Origin: Corallium rubrum
Taxonomy: Eukaryota > Cnidaria > Anthozoa > Scleralcyonacea > Coralliidae
Length of the DNA: 64,000 bases
Assembly (NCBI GenBank): GCA_964035015.1
Contig: OZ036005.1
Span: 14,115,968-14,179,967 of the forward strand
Reading direction: 5' to 3'
Part shown: in pieces, positions 42,265 to 52,894 of the stretch
Position numbering within the stretch: the stretch's first letter is position 1
Layout of the letters: the number at the start of each line of letters is the position of its first letter
Program-made: the position numbers and the translations under genes
Notes under the pieces: model-generated
The model's database searches: none
What the model was told of the DNA's origin: nothing
The model's input: only the letters and a program-made list of their open reading frames with translations

Positions 42265-43065
42265 GAAGCGGGAAAATATTTTGGGATCACTTCGAGCCTT
42301 GGTAACCTGGCCTATTACTCTGCGCGCGTACAAATTAATGCGTGCTAAATTTATAATTATTCGCGCTAAATTTGATATCGCACTCCTTGCAGTCCGACTA
42401 TCGTTTTTCCTGCGTTCGTCAAAGGTTTGCGTTGTGAAAGTTTTACAATTCAGTTCTGATTTTCAATAATGACTAATTATACAAAGGGTTTTGAAAATAA
42501 TTCATTCTTTGAAAGTTTTCATGGCGATAATGTAATATAAATAAATAAGTTTTGTGGAAACACCACGTTAAAGCTTAGCAATTAAAGAAATATTTTACGT
42601 GGACGTGGTGTTTCCACAAAACTGGTTTTGAAAATCTTGGCCGGGAATTCTTGCTTTAACAGCATTCTGCAAGCGTTGCTAGTCTGTAACGCCATAAGGA
42701 AATGAAATACTGCACATGCTACACAACCGACAGGAGTCGCTGTTGAGCAGAAAGCATGAAGTGCGACATTCTTGATGTTCTTATTAGAAATTATAAGATA
42801 GGTTCAGAATTATAGCGTAGTTACAATTACAATTCACCTATACTGAAAGGAGCTCATCAGCTTAAGATTAAATAGACATTCAAAATTACTATAAGTAACA
42901 GGGGTCATCAAGGCTTCCTAAGAGGGGTGCATTGCATGGATCTACTCGGGACACCCCACGGAAACGCAACTTATGGCGTTACAGACAGCAATGCTTGCAG
43001 AATGCCGTTAGCAAAGCAAAATTCCCTTACCAAGGCTCGAAGTGATCCTAAAATATTTTTCTGTT
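42265..43065. repeat. 0.8-kb imperfect foldback structure
   Basis: 42271-42305 (ATATTTTGGGATCACTTCG and onward) is complementary to 43028-43062, and 42655-42705 (CATTCTGCAAGCGTTGCTAG) to 42968-43015. The inner part also contains the perfect 21-bp hairpin at 42548-42623. Likely a degenerate DNA element. Confidence 0.6.
42548..42623. repeat. 21-bp perfect hairpin
   Basis: 42548-42568 and 42603-42623 are perfect complements (core TGTGGAAACACCACG), with 34 nt between. Perfect preservation inside an otherwise decayed region is notable. Confidence 0.8.
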
Positions 43066-43159
43066 GACGGCTATGACAACTCTTAAAATACTAACCAATC
43101 AGTATTTCCCGTTCACCAGTGGACGGGTAACTCAAACACCCTTAGTTTTTCGGCAGGCT

Positions 43160-43252
43160 TTTCCGCCTTCGCCCGTTTCTTCGCCGTCGCCCGCTCCTTC
43201 GCCCTCGCCCGCTCCTTCGCCCTCGCCCGCTCCTTCGCCTTCACGCTTTCTG
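43160..43252 (+). repeat. 18-bp minisatellite (TCGCCCGCTCCTTCGCCC)n
   Basis: About five tandem units with minor changes. The repeat-driven frame SPSPAPSPSPAP is an artefact of the 18-bp period. Confidence 0.85.
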
Positions 43253-43394
43253 ACCCCCCCCCACCCACCCCTTAAAACCGCCAGCTACGCAGGCTATAAA
43301 CTTCAATACTGGGGAGTTTCAGCAACTTTTCAATTCTTGGGGAAGAATTACTGAGGAATAACCTTATAAAGTAACAAAACAACAACAATCGTTT

Positions 43395-43560
43395 TACGGC
43401 CGTTTTCCCCGCTTACGCGGGGGTTCGCCGGCGGCTCCCCACAGCAGTTTCCTCCACTTCTCTCTCTCCGGAGCATCCTCCCTTTTCAACCCACAATCTC
43501 TCATCTCCCTTCCCACCACCTGACTCCATGTCATCCTCGGCCTTCCTTACAAAGTGATGA
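43395..43560 (-). pseudogene. LINE C-terminal tail fragment
   Basis: On the minus strand one frame reads GRPRMTWSQVVGREMRDCGL, KREDAPEREKWRKLLWGAAG and EPPRKRGKRP. This is the C-terminal tail that follows RT in several LINE families (G[RK]P..TW...V..D/EM...G....A.DR..WR). Only about 50 codons remain. Confidence 0.6.
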
Positions 43561-43662
43561 AGCTAGTGAAAAATTCGTTGGCATTTTTGTTGCTTTAACA
43601 CGCAGAAGGGCATGGTGGGAGCACTCACTGAACATTTGATTTTATGAATCTGATGAGTACAA

Positions 43663-44578
43663 ATGTACAATACAATACAATACAATACAATACAACACAA
43701 CACAACACAACACAACACAACACAACACAACACAGCACAGCACAGCACAGCACAGCACAGCACAGCACAGCACAGCACAGCACAGCACAGCACAGCACAG
43801 CACAGCACAGCACAGCACAGCACAGCACAGCACAGCACAGCACAGCACAGCACAGCACAGCACAGCACAGCACAGCACAGCACAACACAGCACAGCACAG
43901 CACAGCACAGCACAGCACAGCACAGCACAGCACAGCACAGCACAGCACAGCACAGCACAGCACAGCACAGCACAGCACAGCACAGCACAGCACAGCACAG
44001 CACAGCACAGCACAGCACAGCACAGCACAGCACAGCACAGCACAGCACAGCACAGCACAGCACAGCACAGCACAGCACAGCACAGCACAACACAACACAA
44101 CACAACACAACACAACACAACACAGCACACACAGCACAACACAACACAACACAACACAACACAACACAACACAACACAACACAACACAACACAACACAAC
44201 ACAACACAACACAACACAACACAACACAGCACACACACACAACACAACACAACACAACACAACACACACACAACACAACACAACACAACACAACACAACA
44301 CAACACACACACAACACAACACAGCACAGCACAGCACAGCACAGCACAGCACAGCACAGCACAGCACAGCACAGCACAGCACAGCACAGCACAGCACAGC
44401 ACAGCACAGCACAACACAACACAACACAACACAACACAACACAACACAACACAACACAACACAACACAACACAACACAACACAACACAACACAACACAAC
44501 ACAACACAACACAACACAATACAATACAATACAATACAATACAATACAATACAATACAATACAATACAATACAATACA
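43663..44578. repeat. 0.9-kb pentanucleotide satellite (TACAA/CACAA/CACAG)n
   Basis: About 180 pentamers in homogeneous blocks: TACAA, CACAA, a long CACAG block (43735-44090), CACAA with a few CACACA slips (44090-44320), CACAG (44320-44412), CACAA and finally TACAA. The order is roughly mirror-symmetric (T-A-G-A-G-A-T variants). All six frames are open or long, which is a repeat artefact. Confidence 0.95.
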
Positions 44579-44919
44579 AATTTAATGTCGTTCCCCTCAA
44601 GGCTTTTCAACAACAATTTACAGCAGTTGAAATTTTAAAAAACAAACACACAACAACTATACAAAGACAAATTAAACCCTAATTCTACGACTAAATATAA
44701 AAAATTCTCGTTTAGTGTTATATTACAAATAAAATTTAATTTAGTTTAGTTAAATCAAGAAAAGTAGAAAACTAAGTGTTATAAACAAAGCCAAGCATGA
44801 AACTTTTCAACTTATTCTTAAAACTAGTAATTGACAGTTGATGGTTGGTCTAGGTTATTCCATAACTTAACTCTTTTGTAATGGAAGGCTCTTTGGCCTG
44901 AGGTAATTTTATAAAAAGT
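44579..44919. other. no gene recognised
   Basis: AT-rich; nothing supportable. Confidence 0.4.
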
Positions 44920-45410
44920 ATTGTTATACAATACTGATACAATCTCAACTGTGATTGGCTAAAAACCTACAGATAATTCTTGATATCTTGCCAGCGGTTT
45001 GAACAAAACAAACATGGCGGCCGGCGAAGATCAGAAGCAGTTAATCCGGTGGATTTGGCACGTTTTGTTGACGCTAAAACCACCAAGAAAAAACAAGCGA
45101 GCTACACATACAGCTGTTAGAGTTTAAAGCAGTGTTTGAAAGAGAAAATTGTATTTGAAAGCGAAAAAAGTTAGCGAATCTGGACCTGAAGACGGTATGA
45201 ATATTTACTATTTTTACCTAACTTTGTAAAAAACTTTCTAAAGGCTTCTACATTTATAATTGTATAATAAAATAATTATTGAATTCGGTTATCGCATGAT
45301 ATCAAGAATTATCAAGGCCTCTGTTTGTGTTATCGGCAGATAACACAAACCTCGGCCTTGATAATTCTTGATATCATGCTCAACATCATCCAATAATTGT
45401 ATAGTATTTG
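44920..45410. mobile_element. hairpin-ended MITE, second member
   Basis: Like 10920-11345: left TTGGCTAAAAACCTACAGATAA-type end, right palindromic block (45285-45385: GATATCAAGAATTATCAAGG paired with CCTTGATAATTCTTGATATC around a GTGTTATC/GATAACAC inner stem) and outer CATCATCCAATAATTG. A GACGGTATG/ATGGCGGCC-bearing interior differs from the first member. Confidence 0.6.
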
Positions 45411-45586
45411 TAAGGAATTATGATTACGAGCGTTACGTTGGTGAACATCAGAGCGTTTCTTAAATTTGTCGCACAGGTAATGGTGGAGCAAGATTATTGA
45501 TGCACTTAAACATCATCATTGCATAGTCTTGTCGATAATATTTTAACGTTATATATACATTTTCAGGGGTCAGCTGGATTATGTGG

Positions 45587-48379
45587 CAGGGGCGGATCTA
45601 GAGGGGTGCGAGCAGGGCGCTTATATACGGGGCGGTGCAACGCGCTCATATCGCGCTGATCGGTGTGTGATGCACAAAAGGACTGGCACGAGCGTGCTTC
45701 TGAGCAAAGGTTGATCAAAAGTGGATTTTTGGGCACTGTGATATTCTCGCTGTTTTTTCTTTAACTATGTAATTTCGGAGGAACCTTTTGCAATGTACCG
45801 ACGAAGTACTTATTCGTTTAATTTAATGTATGAATATTTGTTTGGCGTAAAAAGTTGTACTATAAAGGAGTTATTATGGATAATGACTCGATTTTTTGAT
45901 GACTTCTATTGAGGGAAAATTTCATTACAAGATTTGAGCATGTTAACAGGTCGTCCACGCCTAGGAATTCAGGTATGTTGAAGATTATAATAGTCTGGTA
46001 AGGTTATATCTTAAAGTTTTCATAAAAATCGGAGTTGATTATTTAGAGATATAGCGTTCGGATGTTAGGTATTTTTATGGTTTAACTCTTGCCTGTTTAG
46101 TTCCTCAATTGCTGCAAAAGAAGTAAATAAAACTTATAGTTTTGCCATGTTACGATTCTTAGTAATTATATCAATAACTTTATCGGGTTTTTGAAGCATT
46201 GGATTAGAATAACTGTAAGCTGTAAACAAATTTTACTCTACGATCAATTTATTAAAATACGACTTGCTGGGACGCATGCCGAGCGCATTAGGTGATAAAA
46301 TTTCGTCCACACCTTGTAATTTTGTCATCAGAGAGCCAAGATGACTTCTTGTTAGGTTTCATTGAGAAAATGCAAATTGGAGTTGATTATTTCTTGATAT
46401 TCAATTGGAAAGATGACCTACCAGCTAAAATCAATGCGAGATGTTGTCTTCTATCGAACATGGCCGAATGATAACGTGCACAAACAAAGATTTCCAAAGA
46501 CTTCTTGCGTCATTTGTCTTGCGAAAGCAACGGTACGGTTCATATTTTTCAGCAACATATAATTATTTGTTCATGTTTCAGCAACAACTCCGAATTTTTG
46601 TGAGTAACACCAGAGAATATATTAGCTGAATCCACTGATATATCGTATGGCTCGGCAATTTCATCCACGTCCTCTTCTAAACTCAACTCGAAGACTTCCA
46701 CATCAAACGTATTTTACCCGCCATATTTTGGACTTTCCCTGGCTTAGCGTTCGTCGCTATGGTGACAGGGGGCTTGTCCTCTGCACCAGTCCTCTGCATC
46801 ACACATCGATCAGCGCGCCCATTGCCGTTTCACCGCCCCCTATATAAACACCCTGGGTGCGAGCGTGGCTTGAGCCACGGTCAGATTTTCCTAATTATTC
46901 CAAATTAAATAATATAATTGATATTTCAAAAATAAAAAATTATTAGTAACAAAAGGATAGTTGACGTAAGAACGACATTAGCCACCGTAAAAATACTAAA
47001 CCGATTGTCAAAATAGCAGTGGATTTTCGCATCCTTGACAATCAGTTGCACCGCAATCGGTCTCAGTTAGAAGTCCGAGAATGTGGCGGGAGTTGCCGAA
47101 AAAGTTACCGAACGTGCTACGAATTCGCTGAAGAAATTGGAGAACACTTCTGCTAAATTCAGCCACGGTCAGCGGAGCGATCTGCTAAATTCAGCCACGG
47201 CCAGCGGCCTAATAAGGGGTGCAAACCAATCAGAGAGCCAGAATAGAGTGGCTGAATTTGGCGGGAGCCACGGTCAGCCACCCTTGCCATATCTTGTTAT
47301 AATTTATTGCGAAATAATGCCATCAAATCTTCGGCTCCGGTAGTCGGTAGTGCACGTCAGTCTGTCTTGACCGAGTTCTTCAGAGTGATATTAAAGAATG
47401 GCTGCCACGTATGGGACAATGATTGTGCCTGTGAGAGATAGTCGAAATACTAGATGATAAATTCACAAGAAAATTAAGGAAGAGATGTTGGTTTGTTTGG
47501 TACGACTTCCTCTCTACTAAAATTGTTGATCGCCAGACTTACTATAGACTATATAAATCTTTAAAGCATTGATCAAATTGAAGAACAAGCATGAGATCAA
47601 ACCGAGAGCCGCAACCTCTCTCTCTCTCATTACATTGTTTATAATTCTCATTGACTGAAACACAGCATTTCTATCATGGTTCAACTTTGAAATATTATCT
47701 GCAAGACTCGGAGATCTTGTCAGTCGCGTGATTTAACACTCTCTTAATCGTTTGACAGACTGTATAGAGCGACGATATTTATGAGTCTATTTACTAACTC
47801 AGTTTACATCTTCTGGCTCTCATCAACTCCATTGTTATTATTCTCGCTTTATCGAGGGAAAGACAGTATAAAACGTAAAGGGACTCCATTTCCTGATCTG
47901 GAGTTCTAAACAGTGATCTGACAAATGCCAGCTGATACCTATAAATTGTTAATATTAATATTAATATTAATATTACACTAGCAGGGTTGCTTTGATTATT
48001 TTTGTTTCAGTAAAAATTGGGTGGCATTAGACAGAATAGTATACTCAATAGAATTCTAAATAATGGCCAAAGGATACCTAGCTGCTTGACTGGTTAGTTT
48101 ATATGTCACACAAAACTCGTTAAACATACATTACGATTCATATTGGATCAATTACTCCTAAAAAATTTTGATTTGAGTAAAATTTATACAAAGATCTCAG
48201 TGAAAAACATGTATAAAACGATCATACAATATGACTCTAGATAACTCATTTTAACATTTTTAAATGCAGGAAATGCGTTTTCAGAGACCGTCTAATTTTC
48301 AAAATTTTCCAGGGGGGCGTGCCCCCGGACCCCCCTAGATTGTGGGCCACGGTCAGATTTTAGCCTAGATCCGCCCCTG
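45587..48379. mobile_element. hAT-like element ends, 2.8 kb apart
   Basis: CAGGGGCGGATCTAGA at 45587 is mirrored by CTAGATCCGCCCCTG at 48379, and both ends carry CCACGGTCAGATTTT close by. The outer 8-bp flanks (TTATGTGG and ACCAATAT) do not match, so the two ends may come from different copies or the site is eroded. 48300-48345 holds a C/G palindromic block (GGGGGGCGTGCCCCC) often seen near hAT ends. The inner hAT element 45613-46855 is inserted 26 bp from the left end. No transposase is recognised inside; 47110-47285 has short repeats of GCTAAATTCAGCCACGG. Confidence 0.55.
45613..46855. mobile_element. 1.24-kb nested hAT element with 8-bp target duplication
   Basis: Ends CAGGGCGCTTATATACGGGG and CCCCCTATATAAACACCCTG are inverted repeats that extend about 90 bp (including CGCTGATCGGTGTGTGATGC and complement). 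The flanks are an exact 8-bp duplication GGTGCGAG (45605-45612 and 46856-46863). An 8-bp duplication with CAGGG termini is characteristic of hAT elements. No intact ORF, so non-autonomous. Confidence 0.85.
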
Positions 48380-48810
48380 ACCAATATCACACATCATCAT
48401 GCAAATGGCATATTCCAAACATCCTGCTCTGCTGAGAGGTCGTTCTGTGCCCTTCGCCACTTGGAAACCTATCTGAAACCTATCGAAGCCCAACGAGCCA
48501 AGAACGGTTAAGTAGCATCGCTCTCATTAACATCGAGAGAGTTTTTGCAAACAAGACGCTAAAGAACGATATGCAAAGGATAATTGACAATTTCGAACAG
48601 CAACATAATCGTAGGTTCTTATTTCTTCTCAAACATTTGATTAAAACATTTGATTCCTGAATCCCGACTAATTCGTCATTTGTATGAACAAATACTTCTC
48701 GAAACTAGCGCCGTGAGACAAGCACATATTATTAACTATGAAATAACATGTAGCTATGTACCTTTTTCCTTTCTTTGTAAATAATTGTAATCACTTTGAA
48801 ATTAATTTAT

Positions 48811-49436
48811 AGTTGAAGTGGTCAAGTGGGTTTAACAACTACGTGCTAGCTGTTGAGCGAGGGGGAAGCCTGGGACGAGAAGTGGTATTTGGAATCAGGT
48901 CACGATCCGAGCAGGTGACATCTTGGACTGACCACCCCCACGGGATAGCTTGCACCCATCACACCAATATAACGATTGGTGGAAAGAAATTTACTATTTG
49001 GACCGTTGAATGATCGGTGGGGTTGATAAAAGAGAAATTTTTTACGAGCTCCAGAGACCCCGAGCAACTACTTCCGTGCTAGTGTACTAATGACGAGTAT
49101 CATGCTATGCCCTCTATCTAGGCTCCCCCCCCCCCATTTCCTGCCGCTTTGTGATGCAACACGTGGTTACGCGTGGTTACCTTGTTACCTTCGCTGCATA
49201 TCAATCGATTCAAGCGTTATCCCCAAGAAAACCAAACTAAATTCATGGCGGTTAATTTTGGATTTATCGTTTCCAACTGGTCATAGTGTCAAGAAAAACA
49301 ATTTTTACGAGCTCCAGAGACTCCGTGCGACTACTTCGCGTGTCATTGTACTAATGACGAGTATCATGCTATGCCCTCTATCTAGGCTCCCCGGTTACCT
49401 TGTTGTTAACCTTGGTTATTGTATAACACCATCTTA
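48811..49436 (+). repeat. dispersed repeat related to 24349-25595, with internal duplication
   Basis: Shares GCCTGGGACGA, GACTGACCACC, CGATTGGTGGAAA and the end TAACCTTGGTTATTGTATAAC with the two copies at 24-25 kb. Inside, about 88 bp (ACGAGCTCCAGAGACYCCG to CTCTATCTAGGCTCCCC) is present twice, at 49040-49127 and 49302-49392. Confidence 0.7.
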
Positions 49437-49615
49437 ATAAAGATTATCCTTACGAACTTCGTAATGAACTTTGACCCTTGTAATGGCTAATTCCAATCCT
49501 AATTCCTCTAGAATGTTCTTGCTTTTAAAGGGATTATCTATTAGGGATAACACAGTAGGGATAACGATGGAAATTCTTGTTCTTCAGGGGGTTATGTTGT
49601 TGATAGCCTCACGAT

Positions 49616-49640
49616 GTGACGTCATGTCATATGACGTCAC
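49616..49640. promoter_or_regulatory. palindromic pair of CRE-like sites
   Basis: GTGACGTCAT and ATGACGTCAC flank GTCAT, giving two full TGACGTCA (CREB/ATF-type) words in inverted order. No gene start is adjacent; the nearest host exon is about 950 bp downstream. Confidence 0.4.
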
Positions 49641-49664
49641 AATTCATTCGGGCAAATTATGTTC

Positions 49665-50130
49665 AGCCCCCCCCCGCCCCCCCCCCCCCCTACAAAATTT
49701 TGCTCGTACGCCTATGAGTATTTCACTTTATATAGACACTACCGTCATTAAGTTCCCAAAGTAACCGCCCCCACCACCCCGAAAATAACCGCCCCCACGA
49801 AAGTAACCGCTTTTTTTAATGATGCAAAGTACACCCAAAAGTAGCCGCCCCTCAGAAAGTAACCGCTCCCGAACCGCTTTACGTCCGCATACAAGAGTTG
49901 TCTACGTCAGCATAAGTTGCAAATTTGTCGACCATTCGTACAGCGCAAAAAATTTTCCATATTTATTAACTTTCCAAACAACGCTTAACTTTCACCTTTG
50001 AAATGAATTTATCCGATTTAGTACGCCAACTTATAACAAAAAATACTTTCATAAATTCTTTCTTTTTAACGCAATTTTCACCCGTTCCCGAAAAGTAGCC
50101 GCCCCTTGAAAGTAGCAACCCCCCGTAAGT
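49665..50130 (+). repeat. C-rich degenerate repeat (AAAGTAACCGCCCC)n
   Basis: Poly-C runs at about 49669-49691, then scattered units AAAGTAACCGCCCC / AAAAGTAGCCGCCCC at 49758-49875 and 50090-50130, with unrelated DNA between. Confidence 0.65.
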
Positions 50131-50189
50131 ATAGCCTACTTTCGGAACTTTATAAATGGTGTAAGTTCAGAGTTCAAAATTTTTATTGA

Positions 50190-50233
50190 AAAGGTGATAT
50201 TTCGATTTTATTACAAAATCATCATCAGACCAA
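50190..50233 (-). ncRNA. isolated hammerhead-ribozyme-like motif
   Basis: On the minus strand: CUGAUGA (50222-50228), a 6-bp stem II GAUUUU/AAAAUC with loop GUAAU after one extra U, then GAAAUAUC (50196-50203). The AUAU in the second box is self-complementary, the same place taken by ACGU in the PLE copies, so it fits the minimal, dimer-forming stem III. GGU/ACC can start stem I. The motif is flanked on both sides by the direct repeat AAAATTTTTATTG (50177-50189, 50236-50248). No PLE body is attached; it may be a solo terminal repeat or a retrozyme-like remnant. Confidence 0.55.
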
Positions 50234-50587
50234 GTAAAATTTTTATTGCTGACTAAGTTATTCACTTCCGAAATATGACGTCGTATGCAATCTACCGATC
50301 ATCTACAGGTCGATGATGTCACGTGACACGATGCTTCGAAATAGCTTCCACCAGAATCGTCTAGTAGCCACCCACCAGGTCATTGTCTGTATATGGGAGG
50401 GGCTTGTACCGGAACAACTGATTGCATTCCCTATAATATACTTCTTTCACGACTATACCTGGTATTCGTCAGGAAAACTCCCATAGGCGACTAATTGAGG
50501 ATCGAAACCGAACGCATCATAGGTACTTAACAATCCGTTTGTCGTACACGTTCACTGAAAGCTCGCCTGACAGTGATCGTTTCAAAC

Positions 50588-50948
50588 ATGTCCTTACCCA
50601 CGTTTTCCCTTGCCTTTTCTATCCTCTGTTCGCTCGCGGCGTTCGAAGCTTCGATGGACTTCGAAAGGGCAGATTATCGTCGACACCAAGAGACCTTATT
50701 CAAAACTCTTGGCTTGAAGTATCCACCACGAAGAGACCCGAATCAGCGAAAGGACTTTCTTACAAAGAGATACTCCGCTCCCAAGTTTATGATAAACTTG
50801 TTTAATGAACTGAATCTGGAAAAAATGCGTGGTGATAACATTCATGGTGATAACATTCAGCTTAATCAAACTGGAAACAACTATATCACGGAAAGAAAAT
50901 ATCTTGGCGAAATAGAAGTGGATACAGTCATCAGTTACTTCAACTACG
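50588..50948 (+). CDS. first exon of a probable TGF-beta/BMP-family ligand
   Basis: The ATG at 50588 opens MSLPTFSLAFSILCSLAAFEA, a clear signal peptide, followed by a propeptide-like region: FKTLGLKYPPRRDP, SAPKFMINLFNEL and, after a hydrophilic stretch with a GDNIHGDNI duplication, GEIEVDTVISYFNYG. The order FGL-x-PxP, then Pxx[MF]xxLYxxL, then DTVxSF is the pattern at the start of BMP-type propeptides. TACG|GTAGGT at 50948/50949 gives a good splice donor just after DTVISYFNY, as expected for exon 1. ATG 50588 is chosen because it begins the signal peptide; no in-frame ATG lies nearby upstream. TATAATATAC at about 50431 is a possible TATA element. The cystine-knot ligand domain is not visible in the remaining 13 kb, so the gene would need a long first intron. 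Confidence 0.55.
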
Positions 50949-52894
50949 GTAGGTAAACCGCTACGACAGTATTTCGTTATGTTGTATATATTCATGTCGT
51001 TGAAAATTTGCCTTTGGCTGTAGCAGCCCCATACATTTCGTCACTGCGAAAGCTGACCGAAAGATGAAAGATTTTTTGGCGTAAATCTCTCGTCTTTTCG
51101 TCAAAGATTGTCAGTTTTCATATTACACTTTTTCATTATTTCACAAGGAAGTAAAGATCAGTTTTCATAAATTATACAAGTATTCATTCTCTCCCGTCTT
51201 TGTGGAATCCTTTATATTCGCTAAAAACCTCGATTTTTCGCGCCAGTTTTCCGTATACCAGTCTATTGTATTCCCACAGTGGTTTACCATTGTACAATTC
51301 ATTGTCGGGACGTATTTTTCTATTGGGGTAATCTCGAACCTGATCTTTCTCTATCGTCGCGCTTGTTTTCATCTCATCACTCAGCTGAGAATTTCCGAAT
51401 GCCGAATACAATCTCAGGATATAACCACTCGAGAACATTCAAGTTCTCGACATAACATTGCCGCGGTACTCTTGTAGGTTATTCAAATTCGATTAAAACT
51501 ATATATCGCTATTGAGTTTTAAGCTTCTCAGCACAAATCCGAACTCGGGTCTTATAGCAACAGTTTCGTCTTTTGGCTATTGTTCCATTTTAGGTAATAG
51601 GCTTAAACCCGCGAAACGTTTCGGATTGTGGTATGCGCTGAATTGAAAGACAATCTTCCTAGGCTATAGTCGCATTCTTAAAATATGGTGTCAAAATCCG
51701 TTCAATTGGCTGGGATGTTGTGAAATTGTCTGACCTATTCATATATCGAGTGTTATAAGGTCACTATTAAGTATCGGCTGATAGACTAAGTAGGACTAAA
51801 AAGCCCGCAAGTCATTCATTCCAATCCTACGTAATACTACCTCAGTCTTTGTTTTGTTTTGGGCTTTTCCTATACAATTTATCTCACCTCACGCTCTGCT
51901 GGTTCAAATTATGTTCATTAAAAGTGATAGGCATGTTATTATCTCGGCGTTTTTAATAAAGAACTTTCTTTCAAGGGACATTTCATTACTCTTTGGTTTA
52001 ATATCGTTAGATATAGGATTCTTTTTCCTTCACGTCTCGCAATAACTTTTGGTCTCCAAGTGTGCCGTATGTGGCATGCGTCATTGCTATATATGGGATT
52101 TATTCTAGGCTGAACTATTTATACAGCAAAAAGGATTAGTTTTGTAGCAAAAAACTGTCTTTCAAACCGGTAATAACCTACACGAACAGAGCAACACAAA
52201 TTTACAAAGAAACTAAATGACTAGAGGCACTTATTAATCGAAAATTCTTACAGCCAAACATTTCACGAGAGGTCAAAAAATGAAATGGAATTAGGAAACG
52301 GAACTGGCGAAGTATGACTAATATATAAAGACCTTTTTAGCTTCTGTTGATCAGGGACATCTCTTTTCAGCGTTTTTTTCTGGATCTTTTTTTGGACATA
52401 AAGACCAACGCGTAGTTTTTTTACACGGAATATCTTTTGTTAATTGATAACAGTTTATATAACGATAATCGGTTTTGAGGCATTGCAACAATTTTTTTAT
52501 TGTGTGTTTATTATATTTGTTTTATATTTCTCATACGGTTATCCGTATGTAGCTTTCATTTAAGCTAAACGGCTGTCTATTTTATTCTCCTCTGCTCTAC
52601 TTTACTATACTCTATAATCTATATACTTTCGTAGTTTCGTTTTACTTGAGGGTCCTGAAGGGGGGTCTAGATCCCATTTTCCAATGTACAGCAATTGGCA
52701 AATCCCACTCCCATTCTCAACAATCTTAAAATCACACGTTCTCCTCATTAAAATTTTCCCCATTCTCACTAGCACTTCACATTACTTTACCGCCGTGTGT
52801 TGCGAAGTTCGTTCGGAAGTTCGGAATTACGTTGCCAAGGTTGAAAATTATCCAATCAAATTGCGAGCTTGGATCGAAACTCGTTCTGATTGGA
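50949..52894. other. probable intron / AT-rich spacer
   Basis: No second exon with propeptide or cystine-knot features was found. Short ORFs on both strands around 51184-51477 overlap each other and carry no recognisable domain. Confidence 0.4.

Noticed and set aside
49542-49565. TAGGGATAACACAGTAGGGATAAC resembles the I-SceI homing endonuclease site twice
   Set aside because: Only the first ten bases agree with the 18-bp site; the rest differs, there is no intron or endonuclease gene, and the DNA is AT-rich.
51184-51477. overlapping ORFs on both strands in the putative intron
   Set aside because: Neither has a recognisable domain, and the two overlap antisense; there is no basis to choose one.
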